Below, piece after piece: positions 1 to 11,258 of a stretch of 64,000 bases of DNA (within the stretch, counting starts at the first letter, position 1; every line of letters begins with the position of its first letter). This DNA is from Glandiceps talaboti (taxonomy: Eukaryota > Hemichordata > Enteropneusta > Spengelidae): the NCBI RefSeq assembly GCF_964340395.1, contig NC_135551.1, forward strand, positions 9,164,379-9,228,378, written 5' to 3'. A model generated the notes under the pieces. The model was given only the letters and a program-made list of their open reading frames with translations, was not told where the DNA came from and ran no database searches. The position numbers and the translations under genes are program-made.

Positions 1-1
1 A

Positions 2-3000
2 GATCACACGTTTATCCTCTATGGCAGGAAATCTTGGGTTTACCTCCTGTCCATATTTCTTATGTTACTTATCACAATTATGACAACTACCGGGAAAACA
101 CCATTTAAATACTGCCTTTCGAGACCAATTTCACGATCAAACGGTAGTCACTTCGACTGTTCAGACATGCACCTTCAAGAAATACCTCGGTTTTTACCAA
201 ATACAACTACTGAGCTGAACATCTACAACAATTTAATTGACCAATTAAGTAACACTTCGTTTAGTCATCTTCCTTATTTGGAGAAATTGAACCTCAGCTA
301 TAATAATCTTAGGAACATATCGGCTGCAAGTTTCAAGAATCTTGGAAAACTTGAAGAATTAGACCTTTCGTCAAATTTTATTATATCAATACCATGTGGG
401 ACATTCAAATATTTGAAAAATCTGAAGATATTAAGCATAGTTGCAGATGCAACTAGAATATTTCAGTTCGAAGGATTGTATTCTATTTTCAACAACTCTG
501 TTTTGGAGGTATCAAATTGCACATTGACTGGGTTGGGTCAATTAGAATTTTTGGACCTTAGAAATTATATCTTATATCCATACAACTTGACACATAGTTG
601 TGTGAATTTAGATTTCCTGGATCCACTTCCCAATCTCAAGTGCCTTGATCTATCAAAACCCCTTTTTATGAATGCATCGATACATATACACGCCATATGT
701 CAACTGCGCATAGATCTCTGAATGGCAAAGATAACACAATCGGACTAACAAAGTTAAACCTTGCTTATAATAAATTCCGGGATTTAAAGGCTTCATATTT
801 TAGTAATTTGCATAATTTGGAGAACATTGATTTTTCATATAACGTAATAAATAGCATAGGTTCTGGTACATTTGAACGTTTAAGAAAATTGACATTCTTG
901 GATCTCTCGTACAACCTTATGCAAGTACTATTTCCGGACACTTTTCAGAACTTATCTCTTATTCGTCATCTCAATATTTCATACAATAGAATAACATTTA
1001 TATGGAATTCTACGTTTATAGGTTTAACTAATTTGACGTCCTTAGATCTGACATATAATCCGATGATATACGTTACAGCTCTTCATGGGTTAGAAAATCT
1101 CCATCATTTAAAGCTAGGTGGCAGCACATCATATGGCTCTCCTCGAAATTCAATTGTTGACCATACTACTTTAACAGAGCTTAGATCATTAGAACTAGTA
1201 TGCCATAAATACAGAGTCTGTGACAATGCCCAAATACTTCAGATACATAAACACAGCAGAAGTATTGGTAATTGGTTATGTAATTATCCTAACCTCCAAT
1301 CATTCCAAACCAGCTATAGCTTAAATCGAAAAATGATTAACTTTATTGATATCTCGTGGGGTTATGGTGAGTTAGCGTCATGCATGTCATTATCCAAAAA
1401 ATTATGGAAGAGAAATTGCAATTCTATAGAAACCCTCTCCTTACAGTTCCCACATAATAAATTATCTAACAATATGCCAAGTTTTTTCATAGATTTACTA
1501 TCAGACACACCAATCGCCATGCTAAACTTTAGTGCCCCAATAGAATGGATGCCAAACTGTACAACAAACAAATCTATCAAAGTAGAAACTCTGTTGTATA
1601 ATGGATATACAGACACAATGGTGAATGTATTCTCTTGTTTTGATGGTTTGAAAGCTTTGTATCTTAACAATAGTAATCCTCCATTGGAAAATATCAACCC
1701 ATCGACATTCATTGGGTTAGACGGTCTTGAACTTCTTGATTTAAGTGATAACAAGGTAATCCATATTGACGGGGACGTCTTCAGAGGTTTGGATAATCTT
1801 GTTTATCTAAATGTGTCCAGCAATGCCTTAGAATTATCTCTAGATCTCCAACCAGTGTTACCTAATCTTACATCTTTGAGGATCATTGACATCGGTTATA
1901 GTAGTTCTGACGCCTATTTTGACATTGCATATGGTAAGAAACGTTTTGAGGAAGTTTATATGCATGGTTTTAAAGAGTTAGCATCAAATCCTGTTGACAT
2001 TTGTTCTATTCCTGTAAACACTATGCTGCTTGATCTATCAAAGGGTTACCTTTATAGTAACTTGTGGTGCTTTCAAGGGTCGACGAAAGTGTTCAGAGCA
2101 ACTGGTAATTTAATGCAATTCAACATCTATGACTGTGGACTTGAAGGTTTGGAGACTCTAGACCTTGCAAATACAATATCAAAACTGTCTTGCCTGGACA
2201 ATATCATCTTTCCTTCTTTGACACAAATGATTGCCCAAATTCTGGATGACTGTACACTTGATGTATCTGTACCATTATTGAAGAGCCTCGACATGTCTTC
2301 TTCCAAACTGCGTTTGAATAACCATCAGGTTACATTTTCAAATACACAACTTTTGAAATACGTAAACCTAAGCAACACGCTGTATGATCAAGGCTCAGCT
2401 GAATGTAACAGAGACAATGTTCATGTGTTCTTTCAAGATTTTTTCCAGGTGGAAAACCTAAATATTTCTAATTCGGGAATAACAGAATTGTGTCAATTTT
2501 ATTTCATGAATTTGACATCTTTGAAAATACTCGATCTATCCCTCAATAAGATCACGTCTGTCAGCAATGATTTATTTGAATTCAATTCAAATCTGACGCT
2601 AATTGATCTATCTCACAATCAAATCAAATATTTACACCCGTCACCTTTCAAGATGACGTCATTATATGCATTGTATTTTGAGAACAATTCTTTAAATTGC
2701 GATTGTAATATAGCTGAATTGCAGTCTTGGATGACGAACAATAACACTCTCCGATTCACAAGAGATGGGTCACTTGTATGGCAGACGTATCAATGTAATG
2801 CACCTAGTAATATGCAAGGTAAACCGTTTACAATTGTTGACTTTAAGGAATTGGATTGTGAGAAGGGTCTCGCATATGTACTTGTGCTTGCCCCAACATC
2901 AGCATGTATTGTAATCGTCATTATTGGAGTCATACTGTGGATGAAACGATGGAAATTGATCTACCGCGCATACAGACATGTGGCAAACTACAGACAACGT

Positions 3001-3486
3001 TATCCGTTACGGTATGCTCCATTGGATGATAAAGTTCAAGTGTACCAATATGATGCATTTGTGTGCTACAGCCATAAAGATTCAAAATGGGTTTATGACA
3101 ATCTCCTGCCAACCCTCGAGGATAAACCACCTCATTTGAATTTGTGTATTGCTGAAAGAGACTTTCGCGGTGGGCGATACATCTTAACAAATATTTCAGA
3201 TGCCGTGATGACAAGCCGGAAAGTAGTATTTCTCATATCCAACAATTTTGTCAAAAGTCGATGGTGTGAACGTGAACTTCAACATGCAAATCAACATATC
3301 CTAAACGACAATGTGAAGGATAACAAAATGTTGTTTGTCCTTTTAGAAGAAGTTGATGAAAATGATATGTCAGAATTAGTTAAGTTTAACATCAACACAA
3401 AGACTTTCTGTGAATGGCCTCACAGTAACAATAGGAGGAAAATTGAAGTTTTCTGGACAAAACTAGTGAATGACTTGACTGGTTAA
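2..3486 (+). CDS. Toll-like receptor (LRR-TM-TIR), 5' partial, one frameshift
   Basis: Type I membrane receptor of innate immunity. The first frame (2-721) is open to the window edge. Before the first ATG (62) it reads a hydrophobic stretch (SWVYLLSIFLMLLITIM) that looks like a signal peptide, so the true start is probably further left. An N-terminal cysteine cap and many leucine-rich repeats (LxxLxLxxN) follow. The second frame runs 697-3486. Counting from its first Met, there is one C-terminal cysteine cap (C668, C670, C700, C721), a transmembrane helix about 725-748 and a TIR domain about 783-928 (box 1 YDAFVCYS, box 2 RDFRGG, box 3 FW). One cysteine cluster next to the membrane is the vertebrate-like TLR type. 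The frames join only if one base is missing (or two are extra) somewhere in 649-721. No intron is needed, as is usual for invertebrate TLRs. The box-2 proline is replaced by Gly825. Family call is certain; whether the gene is intact is not. Confidence 0.95.
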
Positions 3487-3506
3487 TACTACACGCATGT
3501 ATACAC

Positions 3507-3529
3507 ACATACATACATACATACATACA
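3507..3529. repeat. (CATA)n microsatellite in TLR 3' flank
   Basis: Short tetranucleotide run about 20 bases after the TLR stop codon, probably in its 3' UTR. Confidence 0.9.
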
Positions 3530-3913
3530 ATATAATACAATACACGAATGCACATACGTACGTATAGATACATAATTGGAAACTATATCATATTGCCATG
3601 TGAGTATATATTTTAATTACCAAGAGTTACCTTTTTTTATATTGCGAATAATTACATCCAACGTATACAAGAATTATTACTCTAGCAATATTCAGTGAGT
3701 CGTTTTGTTTTCCTATTCCTTCTTTTTTCTGATCACTCTTTTTATATTTTTTTGAACTTATATCATTTCAAATACTCCATACTATCACTCTTTATTAGGT
3801 AATACGATTTTATTTTCACATAAGTGAAAGAGGTTGTAAGCAATTGACAATCGTACACTGGTACGTTCTTATTCATATGCAAAGTGTTATTATTGTTACG
3901 TTTTTCTCCATTG

Positions 3914-3919
3914 AATAAA
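3914..3919 (+). terminator. Candidate polyadenylation signal for the TLR
   Basis: AATAAA about 430 bases past the TLR stop on the same strand. It is the first canonical signal seen, so it is the likely end of the transcript, though not proven. Confidence 0.5.
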
Positions 3920-5552
3920 ACCTATAATCAAGAATCTATTTCATTAGTGTTGTTTCTTTTTACAGTGATGTTACGAGTGTGAGTGTGTTTATGTCCGAAA
4001 TGTCAGATTTACGAAATGTTTATCTGATTTCGTCCTTGTCATTGTGTGATGTCGAATCGTAATGTTTTGAGTGCATCATTCTATACTTGTGTCATTATTT
4101 TGCCAAACCGCTTTGCTAAATATTCTCGCATTTAGTAGTGATGATTTAAACATGTTTCAGTATGTATACTGATATTTCAATTTCGAAAACGGATATTGTG
4201 ATATAAAAAAGCAAAACTACCTTGTAAAGCTCTGTTATAGCTTCTAAATCTAACGTGTAATTTGTATTATTAATATTATGTCGGTAATTAAGCTATGTCG
4301 CCAGAATGTAAGCTTCATATATTTCCTGTAGTTTGGTACACACATTGAATATATACTCTGGTCGCTCTACGTCACAACGCGTGTCTACATCACTGGTTCC
4401 AATGTGTTCAAAATTGCCATTACCTTCCCTAACTTTTCTTTTGATATTACTGGCGCTGGTATAATTATGTTATTCTAAAATATTTTTTCTTCATTCAGCC
4501 GGAAAATGCTAATGACATAAAGGTCTTTACTACTCGTCTATCACTCGGTAGCGACAAAGACCCCTTATGTCACTCGTATTTTCTTTGCCCGAACAAAGAA
4601 AAATATGGGAAAAATAGGGAATGACATCTAAATATCTTGCGAATGCTACCTTTGAAATTCATAATAAATTGTACAAGTTGTTTGAAATATGTATTCATGG
4701 TGAGCCAACGCAGGAGTCTGTTAAAGCTTACTGGTGTACCTTTTTATTAAATGAGTCATTTGCTAGGCCCATTTTATTGAATGAGTACCATTATTAATTA
4801 TCAGTCAAGTAGTCCCATTCTTAGCAGGAATACTGCACACCTACAAGCTGAACATATTGTCAAAAAAGTTATCATGGTGAGTATGAAACAAATAACTTTG
4901 ATGGCATAGAACGAGTCATGACATGTCTTATTCAGAAGAACTTTCCTCTGCATTGATGAATACTGTGTGGCATCACATCAGTATGGAAATTGAGTTGAAA
5001 AACTAGATAGAAATGGGCAATGGATTTTGAGGTGATGGTGACAGAAATGTTTTACACGAATTTGGGACTTTCTCTGCCACGTATATTAAGGTAAATTTCG
5101 GTCTTTCAAGAGTCACTGAAACGAACAACAGATCAGAGAGCACAAGTATCAATATATTGATTGTTATTTGGTATAACTACTTTATCAAAGACTCTCCTTT
5201 GACGAGAGCATCGCCAATAACCTCAGTATTAGGCCCATGAATGTCGATAAGCATACAACCTACATCAATAAACTAATGCCGCTGTGAACTATCAGGCATA
5301 CATATATATACAGCTTTCACCAATTTAGCTACTTTGTCATAATTGTATATCAGTTATAGTAGAAACCATCTCGAGTATTAAGTTCATATTCATATATTAG
5401 CAACTCTGTTTCCGATGTACACACAGGTTAGCAATGTTATTCTATTAATCATTCCTGTTTATAATATATTTTCTCTCTTTTGTTTTGTTTCGTATTCTTG
5501 TGAAATGAATTGATTACATTAATAAAATTATACGAGAAATGGATCGGTGAAT
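3920..5552. other. Intergenic stretch without a recognisable gene
   Basis: AT-rich DNA with frequent stops in all frames and no domain-like ORF. The only structure noticed is a pair of adjacent inverted repeats at 4513-4605, listed separately. Confidence 0.6.
4513..4605. repeat. Two adjacent imperfect hairpins
   Basis: The arm TGACATAAAGGTCTTT (from 4513) is nearly the reverse complement of AAAGACCCCTTATGTCA (ending 4572). Directly after it, TATTTTCTTTG (4577-4587) pairs with CAAAGAAAAATA (4594-4605) across a six-base loop. Could be a decayed short inverted-repeat transposon or a structured RNA; neither is established. Confidence 0.45.
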
Positions 5553-5558
5553 TTTATT
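5553..5558 (-). terminator. Polyadenylation signal overlapping a stop codon
   Basis: On the minus strand the stop codon of the exon ending at 5557 lies inside TATAATAAAA, so AATAAA begins within the TAA stop. If used, the transcript would have almost no 3' UTR. Confidence 0.4.
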
Positions 5559-5946
5559 ATAGGAACTCATGCTGCTCAAGATTTAAAGGGCACTGTGTTA
5601 AAACGATACTTTCTATGCCATTAAACTCTGTCATTCTTCCTTTTATACTTTCCTGAGGAGCATACATTTTGACGTGAAAAGTACAATGACCATCTTCCCA
5701 AGTGTGGATATCTGTGACATGGTACTTCCCTAACTGAGCCATAGTATTATTTACTGTAGGGTCTGGTGATCTGCTGGTTTCTTTTCTGGCAATGGAACTC
5801 TTCTTTAGATAGTGTTGCGTAAGCTTTCCCATGACGCGTGAATTGAATGTAGATGTCACCGTCTGCATGTTCGAGTACATTGTGAATTGGTTGGTGATGA
5901 GCCCAACACAGAACAACGCCTTGTTCTTTTCTCGTTTGGTGAACAC
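5557..5946 (-). CDS. Terminal exon of an unrecognised gene
   Basis: An open frame of 129 codons plus TAA. It is preceded on the minus strand by a good 3' splice site (tgtcttttcag then GTGTTCACC), so the in-frame ATG at 5958 is intronic and the exon starts at 5946 in phase 0. The product is basic with a Ser/Thr-rich centre and a conserved-looking stretch (YHVTDIHTWEDGHCTFHV); no signal or membrane segment is seen. I do not recognise the family. Upstream exons should lie at higher coordinates, but the exon-like pieces at 8.0 and 8.7 kb do not join it in a matching phase, so the gene model is unresolved. Confidence 0.5.
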   Translation of the reverse strand: MFTKREKNKALFCVGLITNQFTMYSNMQTVTSTFNSRVMGKLTQHYLKKSSIARKETSRSPDPTVNNTMAQLGKYHVTDIHTWEDGHCTFHVKMYAPQESIKGRMTEFNGIESIVLTQCPLNLEQHEFL

Positions 5947-5959
5947 CTGAAAAGACATG

Positions 5960-7422
5960 CAATTTTACTTTATTAAGCTTTAGTTAACTCTATAATGTAT
6001 GGCTGATATTCCCTGCTCAGAGAAAACTACTAAACCACGCTTGTGTTTCGATACAATCTGCATGACATGACTCTCTCTAATAAATGGTTTTGGAACAATT
6101 ATATTGTTATGTGAAATTCTCTATTGTGTAGTAAAAGCTTGTTGATAAAGCTTGTTGATGGACTTCATATATTTCAGGAAATGCTCCGTATTTCATGAGG
6201 CACTCTCTTTTTTTATCAATAGCATCAGCTTCAACTATAAATACATGAACGTAATACCATATAAAGTAGTCATACGCATATTGTTGAAATCTCAATTTAG
6301 CATTACAATTCTTGACAGCATACTCAAACTTACTTATTGTAATTGACCTCCCTTGGCTGGATAGCCACAGCCAGCTGATTAATACACTACACTACACTAC
6401 ACTACAAGGTACACAAACACACATCTCTTTTTAAGTGCTAGCAAATTCAAAGTTTTGTATATTATGAAGAAAAAGCATAACATTGTATGCATTATATTAA
6501 AGTACAGCAACAAGAACAAAATGTTTCCCTGTGCAATAAGTTTGTCATTGTTTTAAACAAATTTGAATCGTCAGCATACAATCTAAAGTCGAAGAAATCA
6601 GAAGAGAGTGGCATATCATTAATACATAGACTCCCAGCTCTATCCTACGATTGTCCATATCATGTCTCATTTCAACATGGTACGTGGCCCATCGACCACA
6701 TCAACAAGAGATCATAGTAACGAATTGAACTAACTTGACAATAATTATTAAATGTGCAATGCACACTGCACACTTCAGTCTTTGTCAACAGATTGACTCA
6801 CTATTCAGAGCACATGATATTTGAATTCGTGAGCCTAATAAGGGGTCATATCTATACCTGTAAGTTACTAACGTCCTTCGTCTCTGTTGAATGATGGTTA
6901 AGTAAAATTTTCAAAAGTTCAATTGGGTACTACGATTTAAGAACAACACAGATGAATTTTCATTTGAAAACAACGGATCTTGGTATGTGAAGTTGGTAGA
7001 TTCAGAACGTTTGACTGATTGATTGATTGATTGATTTATACCACTTATTAAATATCATCTGTGTAACAATAAAGTAACTGAATTTTTATATACGTCGCCT
7101 ATTTTTACCTGCCCTCTAGTGGCCACAGAGAATTCGTGACGTCACACTCTCCTAACCTTGAACTTGACATTGTCAAGTTATGGCGCACAGTAGTTACCCT
7201 GATTTGGAACCCTGCATGTTTGAACAGAAACCCAGAAATTTCACTAAGAACAAAAGTAGCTGTACAATGTTAACATTGCTGATTGTGTGTAGTGTATCCA
7301 GTCTTTTCTGGATCTGTACTGTCTAATATCATGTGATTCGTGATATAATAACTTGGATGTACGATCCTCCATATGCAATCAAGTGCAGTTTACGAAATTG
7401 TATGCAAAATATGTTGAAATAT
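5960..7422. other. Intergenic stretch with small microsatellites
   Basis: No supported gene. Contains a short (ACTAC)n run at 6384-6406 and a (TGAT)n run at 7014-7036. Open frames here are short and have no domain or splice context. Confidence 0.6.
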
Positions 7423-7749
7423 TTTATAAACACTTTTGCGTGCATTAAATCATGCCGATATTGATAAATGACATGCTTTCATTGGTCATTATTTTGTATT
7501 CATGCTTTCATTGGTTACTATGTACATTTGTATTCATATTTTTTACCTCTATATGTTCGTATTCGTACTAGGTCCCCAAGTTATTGGTAAACTTCAATTC
7601 ATCATGTGTTTTTAAACGTTCAATGCCGTTGGACTTTAATAAATTCTTGAAGAACTATTGTATTATGCATTGTCCTCGCCGTAATCTTTTTATTGTACTA
7701 ATTTTGTCCATTTTTCAGTGGAATCGACCGACCAACCATCCATCCTACC

Positions 7750-7790
7750 AAACAAACAAACAAACAAACAAACAAGCAAACAAACAAAAA
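7750..7790. repeat. (AAAC)n microsatellite, duplication copy 1
   Basis: AAAC repeats; the equivalent tract in copy 2 is longer and more varied (11690-11743). Confidence 0.9.
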
Positions 7791-8024
7791 GTGTTTGTAT
7801 TCGTAAATATATGTTTTATTGCAGAATTATTTTTGAATTCTTAAATCTTACTTTCAAATCGATTCATCAACTTACTTTAAAATTGGTCAAATTTTAAATT
7901 ACATTCACTTTCGAAAATGCGATGTAATCTTGGATCCTAATGTATATTTTGCGTGTGAACTTGTACCCCAATGAGCTTACACGATGTACATAAAGGTTAT
8001 TTTATTACAAGCAGGTAATATTAC

Positions 8025-8157
8025 CATGTCAAGATATTTCGTATAGCCTCGTGGGACTTTTTCAGTGGACTTGATGTTTTCGATGTAGGTGTTAATGGCG
8101 TCACGTGATTATTGACCAATGCATCGGAATTGATGACCTGATCGTACGGTGTGACAC
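8025..8157 (-). pseudogene. Exon-like segment c, copy 1
   Basis: Minus-strand open segment bounded by an acceptor (ggattatag then GTGTCAC) and a donor (CATG then gtaata). It enters in phase 1 and leaves in phase 2; the translation starts VTPYDQVINSDALV and is Ser/Thr/Pro rich. The copy in the second duplicon (from 12133 downwards) keeps the acceptor and most of the frame but a deletion brings an early stop. Function unknown; may be an exon of a decayed gene or a non-coding exon. Confidence 0.35.
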
Positions 8158-8650
8158 CTATAATCCAAACCTCAGTTAAATGTCGGTTGCTCCTTTCACA
8201 CATGGCTTGCCTCCCGCCACTTCCATAGATCTCTAGTCTCTTTATGCATTGTTTTGTATATCATCCGTTAACTACTTGGTGTCCCGAGTCAATGAATGTT
8301 CTGTCACTGCATGCCATGGTCTTTTCCTTAAGTGATTTCCAGTGTTCTTCTATCCTGATTTTGAGTAGCAGTTCCACACTGTCGAGACGTGTTCTGACTA
8401 CTCTTGCTTCCTGGTTAATGAGATAATGCGAGTTTATATAGTGTTATTGGTCCTTATGTAGGTTGACAGTAAGCATACCGAGTTACAAATGTACTTTTTC
8501 ACATATATGTATGTTGGAATAAAGAAAACCAAGCTCATTATTTTCCTCAATTTATCTAGTAAGTTTTATGTTGCCAAGTTGTTCATTCAAATGTTCAGCG
8601 AACGGATCAATACGGTCATGTTTCATGATTAAAACATGTTATTTGCATAC

Positions 8651-8805
8651 CGGCTCCAGGTTTGTGATGGTCACGTTGCAGATTCCAGTGCCCTCTGTTC
8701 GGTTAGCAACAAATCAGAGAGATTGGTGAGCATATGTACTAGCTGCACCATCCATAGTTCTGAAGGTATATGTTGACGGTATGGTGACACGGGCGCCATT
8801 AAAGC
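8651..8805 (-). pseudogene. Exon-like segment b, copy 1, with in-frame stop
   Basis: Minus-strand segment with acceptor (ttttttgtcag then GCTTTAATGG) and donor (GAGCCG then gtatgc). One frame reads like an extracellular protein (FNGARVTIPSTYTFRTMDG, then after a TGA stop EGTGICNVTITNLEP). The other two frames also contain stops. The counterpart near 13.31-13.42 kb is further degraded by a deletion. Best read as a decayed exon; family not recognised. Confidence 0.35.
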
Positions 8806-9923
8806 CTGACAAAAAATTCAGTCCATTGAAGAATTCAATCAAGTGTAGACGAAATATTTGGGCAAGGTAACATGTCCTGCTTGTGACAAAACAGCCTTTA
8901 CACACACATCATGAAACCAAGCTGATGGATCTCTTTGGATTTCTCACAAGAGGTGGGGAATTGTTTGTCCTATAAGAGCCGCAAACAAGTGTATAAAAAA
9001 ATACCTAACAAGTGTTAGTTACTCCGTCTTATTAGATAGATCATTCGTATTTCGAATTATTTTTCTCATGTCCTCTTTATTCTGCAAAGTATAGATTGCA
9101 TTGCATTCATTACTATAGAATATGGGATGACATCTGTCCCATACTTGTTTAACAGATTTCAAGGACATGGGACAACTCTTTCAATATCCATCTTTCTGCC
9201 TGCCTGTTATAAGTCTAATAATGCCCTAGTACTGCATTCCGTACGGCCGCGGGCTTATTAGATTTCGGTAAATATATCATTGTCAAATGCATAATTAATT
9301 TTTTCAGTAATTGAGTAATATTTTAAGATTTTTTTTAATATGTCAAAGTTAATATCTGGTATGTAAGTTATGTAAGTGTACATTTCCTATAAAATATTAT
9401 TCTACGTCATAATTCTATCATTGTCATAAGTAATTCGTTTTAGTCATTATGTAATGTCATAATTTATGAGTGTGACATTCAGATTCTGTACGATTTGGTA
9501 TAACAAATGTTGATAAAAAGGTTCACATATCTTAGAAAGTGATTTACATTTCAATTATATTCAAATCCAACACAGAAGAACAAATAATATTTGTATTTCC
9601 AAGCCTATCTTTTACAACTGCAGTATTGAGTAATTCCGCTTTCTAATTGGACCTCACAGAATATCATGATAATATTCAGGCCTCCTTGGTTTGTATTGAA
9701 TGTAGTTATACCGGCGTACAATATACAAGTGTTAACTGTTAGTGATATGATAATTGCAGTTTACTTTCAGAGAAAGTCTCTGAACTAAAACGAAAGAAAT
9801 AAGGCCAGTACATGACTATAGCTATAGGATCCTGGAAGTAGTTGATTACTACCACAGTAAGGAGAACAAAACATCAATAAAAGCATTTATCAAATATATT
9901 GGATTTTTCAGCTCTTGAATATA

Positions 9924-9925
9924 CG

Positions 9926-9960
<35 letters not shown>
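9924..9960. repeat. (GTT)n microsatellite
   Basis: Trinucleotide run just downstream (minus-strand sense) of the small membrane-protein ORF of copy 1; not present at the same place in copy 2. Confidence 0.95.
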
Positions 9961-10072
9961 GATTGCAGTGGTTGGAATATTTTTGGTCGTTCATTTGAAA
10001 GCTAATGTACACTGTGGCGTTGCTGTGAAAGAATAACACGACGAGCATAAAAAAAACTGGCGAAAGTGGTTT

Positions 10073-10234
10073 TCAACAGACACCGGTAATTGCAGGAGCA
10101 TTTCGGGCTACATGACATAAACAACACAAACCATTCAACACTGCCTCATTTCCACAGGCGAAGTAAATAAACAGAACAACGAGGAGACCGCCAACAAGCA
10201 TAATAGGCAATACTATTTCGTACGTTTCCACCAT
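10073..10234 (-). CDS. Small single-helix membrane protein, copy 1
   Basis: A 53-residue ORF starting at an ATG in good context (AACATGG). Residues about 7-27 form one hydrophobic helix (IVLPIMLVGGLLVVLFIYFAC), followed by a short cysteine-containing tail (CCLC) ending in Cys. A splice-acceptor-like sequence (ttgtttcccag) lies 40 bases upstream, so the ATG may sit in a second exon. The paralogue at 14251-14418 keeps the start, the helix, CG after the helix, two of the tail cysteines and a terminal Cys just before the stop, although the DNA has diverged. That pattern supports coding. I do not recognise the family; a membrane microprotein is the cautious description. Confidence 0.5.
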   Translation of the reverse strand: MVETYEIVLPIMLVGGLLVVLFIYFACGNEAVLNGLCCLCHVARNAPAITGVC

Positions 10235-10689
10235 GTTGAACAGGATTTTATATTTGTATACAGTCAGCGTATGCCTGGGAAACAAATGGAAAATGAAATA
10301 AAATAAACAAAATGAGGTACATATATAAAAGAACTAGTTGTATCTTTACTACACAGTATACGATATTATGGAATGTTTGGAAAAATAAAGTTTTTAATTT
10401 GTGTTGGAATTATAGCCGTGATTTGTTAAAATTAGGTTGGGAACATGTGCAGTAGAGTTGTGATTTAGGTACTAATAGATCTAGATTACCTCCTATTGAC
10501 AGTAATTACCGGTTTGAAGACTTTCCATCCCGACATTGGCGTGTAATTTGGGAGTGACGTCACTTTGACATACAAGCAAAGGCTTTTGACGGAATTTGAA
10601 GAGTGCATGATACTGCTTAATTACTGAATATAGTTCATTATTCAAAATACTCATTAAAGGTAAACGTTGTAGCAACAAACTTCATAGGA

Positions 10690-11225
10690 CAGGTGCGTAT
10701 TATTATGGTTGATACATGTACCATATTATACAAAATTTGAAGGTTGCATTTTTAAGATACAGCCTAGTTACCTAAAATCAGTATTTATGCAAAGCTATAG
10801 CTGTAAGCTATATCAACAAATTTTTTAGGACATATCCGCTTTGTTATGGTTAACGTATGTACTAAATGATATTGAAATTCAAGTATGCATTCTTATGATA
10901 TATCTTACTTACCGGAAATCATTAATCATGCAAATTATTCATTAACACTGTAAGGTTCATCAACAACTTTGTAGGGCATATAAAGTTTGTTATGTTTAAT
11001 GTATGAAGTCAATTATATTGAAATTGAAACATGTAGTCTTAACATATAGCCTAATTACCGAAAATCATTGATTATGCAAATTATTCGTTAACACTGTAAG
11101 GTACATCAACTAACTTTATAGGACATACACAATTTGTTATGGTTAATGTATGTACTAAAATGTATTGAAATTGAAGTATGCAGGCGTAAGATATAGCCTA
11201 ATTACCGAAAATTATTAATAATGAA
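10690..11225. repeat. ~125-bp tandem satellite, about four units
   Basis: Diverged units with the core TAGCCTAATTACCGAAAATC followed by ATTATGCAAAT, and the spacer TTGTTATGGTTAATGTATG. The same family recurs at about 52080-52720. The array runs directly into a GTCT microsatellite, and the next segmental duplication begins immediately after that. Confidence 0.85.
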
Positions 11226-11258
11226 TGTCTGTCTGTGTCCGTCTGTTTGTCTGTCTGT
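11226..11258. repeat. (GTCT)n tract at satellite edge
   Basis: Imperfect GTCT/GTTT run between the 125-bp satellite and duplication copy 2. The second satellite array also ends next to a GACA-type tract, suggesting the two parts travel together. Confidence 0.8.

Larger units (their letters stand above)
7423..10580. repeat. Segmental duplication, copy 1
   Basis: About 3.2 kb that recurs in the same orientation at 11259-14783. Shared landmarks in the same order: ATAAACACTTTTG at the left edge, an AAAC microsatellite, exon-like pieces near 8.1 and 8.7 kb, a small membrane-protein ORF, and a right edge near GACATACAAGC. Copy 1 has extra sequence near 8.44-8.58 and 9.06-9.48 kb that copy 2 lacks, and it lacks the LINE found in copy 2. 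Confidence 0.9.

Noticed and set aside
1362-1754. 130-codon antisense ORF inside the TLR
   Set aside because: Mirror frame of leucine-rich repeats; no domain, splice or promoter context.
2930-3214. 94-codon antisense ORF over the TIR domain
   Set aside because: Shadow of a well-supported coding strand.
10690-11225. CRISPR-like array
   Set aside because: Units are contiguous ~125-bp degenerate satellite monomers without constant repeats and unique spacers, in an animal genome.
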